Shown piece after piece: positions 6,345 through 6,812 of a stretch of 6,812 nucleotides of DNA. The notes under the pieces were generated by a model. That model made no database searches and had not been told where the DNA came from. It was given only the letters and a program-made list of their open reading frames with translations. A program made the position numbers and the translations under genes. The stretch's first letter is position 1. Each line of letters opens with the position of its first letter. This DNA comes from Saprospiraceae bacterium (GTDB lineage: Bacteria > Bacteroidota > Bacteroidia > Chitinophagales > Saprospiraceae), in assembly GCA_020630895.1 (NCBI GenBank), contig JAHDII010000182.1:1-6812 (forward strand). The letters are read 5' to 3'.

Positions 6345-6812
6345 TTACAAATGTTTTTTAATATTATTTTCCATAATATTTCTAACTCGCTCTATTAATT
6401 CAGGAACATCATCTTGTGTCATATTTGAAGTATCAATAGGTGGTTCCCAATACACATGAAGAAGTCCAGGGCGCATATCAAAAAAGCCATTTCTAATATC
6501 ATTGAGTTGGCGTGTATTGGCTAAAGTTGTTACAATTAATGGTAATTTTGATTCTATTGCTAGACGAAAAGCACCACTTTTAAATTCTCTTAAATGATTA
6601 TCTGTTCTATTTCTTGTTCCTTCAGGATAAATAAAAATAGAATATCCTTTGGAGAGTTTTTCTTTTAACTGAGTTAAACTATTTTTTCTTGATTCTTTAT
6701 TTCCTCTATCTACAGAAATAGCAATAGCTTTCATAACAGAACCAAATAAGGGTAATTTTTCTAACTCCTTTTTAACTAATATTCTAATATACATAGGAGC
6801 CGTATGGGGATT
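6345..6812 (-). CDS. PlsC-type 1-acylglycerol-3-phosphate acyltransferase, 5' end beyond the window
   Basis: This is a member of the PlsC/LPLAT acyltransferase family, which transfers acyl groups to lysophosphatidic acid or similar acceptors at the inner membrane during phospholipid synthesis. Only the C-terminal 155 residues are present; the frame stays open to the right edge (NPHTAP precedes the internal Met at 6794), so that Met is not the start. Motif I (NHxxxxD) must lie just outside. Within the visible part, the ISVDRG block (32-37) is the family's motif II region, YPEGTRNR (62-69) is motif III, KSGAFRLA (78-85) follows, and LPLIVTT (90-96) is motif IV. The C-terminus has no extra domain. 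The stop touches the start of the transglutaminase-like gene, so the two are probably one transcript. In Bacteroidota such homologues may act on other lysolipids, so the exact acceptor is uncertain. Confidence 0.88.
   Translation of the reverse strand, partial: NPHTAPMYIRILVKKELEKLPLFGSVMKAIAISVDRGNKESRKNSLTQLKEKLSKGYSIFIYPEGTRNRTDNHLREFKSGAFRLAIESKLPLIVTTLANTRQLNDIRNGFFDMRPGLLHVYWEPPIDTSNMTQDDVPELIERVRNIMENNIKKHL

Noticed and set aside
6345..6794. Treating the Met codon at 6794 as the start of the PlsC-like gene
   Set aside because: The frame continues to the window edge with NPHTAP, and starting here would remove the family's essential NHxxxxD motif, so the gene is partial rather than short.

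Overview
The window is strongly AT-rich (wobble positions are almost all A or T) and looks like Bacteroidota, most likely a low-GC flavobacterium or relative. Four observations support this. Two consecutive glycosidases are lipoproteins, one with a charged stretch right after the lipidated cysteine. Purine-rich Shine-Dalgarno sites are absent before the starts. The glycosidase family architectures are those common in that phylum. A possible TAnnTTTG promoter element precedes the first gene. Genus-level assignment is not supportable from this sequence.

Layout: bases 1-161 are upstream DNA with possibly the last codons of a preceding gene, an 8-bp direct repeat and a small hairpin. Then three plus-strand genes follow with almost no spacing, probably one operon: a GH2 beta-mannosidase lipoprotein (162-2639), a GH20 beta-N-acetylhexosaminidase lipoprotein (about 2662-4935, possibly starting at a non-canonical ATT at 2635), and a CutC-family protein (4953-5678). 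After a 30-bp convergent junction come two minus-strand genes: a transglutaminase-like protein (5709-6344), and upstream of it a PlsC-type acyltransferase that runs off the right edge (6345 to beyond 6812). The plsC stop codon and the transglutaminase start codon touch (TAA|ATG), so these two are probably co-translated from a promoter outside the window.

How the genes may work together: beta-mannosidase and beta-N-acetylhexosaminidase cleave, in order, the Man-beta-1,4-GlcNAc and GlcNAc-beta-1,4-GlcNAc linkages of the N-glycan core, so the first two genes read as a small surface or periplasmic N-glycan (or glycoprotein) degradation unit. CutC, a cytoplasmic TIM-barrel protein whose copper role is disputed, sits 17 bp downstream in the same apparent operon. 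This makes it a candidate for an unrecognised step in amino-sugar or glycan metabolism. The minus-strand pair (lipid acyltransferase plus a transglutaminase-fold protein in which the usual catalytic Asp position is Thr) is a separate unit with no obvious link to the first.

I see no tRNA, rRNA, CRISPR array, insertion sequence or phage gene. The points most worth checking are the missing standard start codon of the GH20 gene, the CutC linkage, and the substituted triad in the transglutaminase-like protein.
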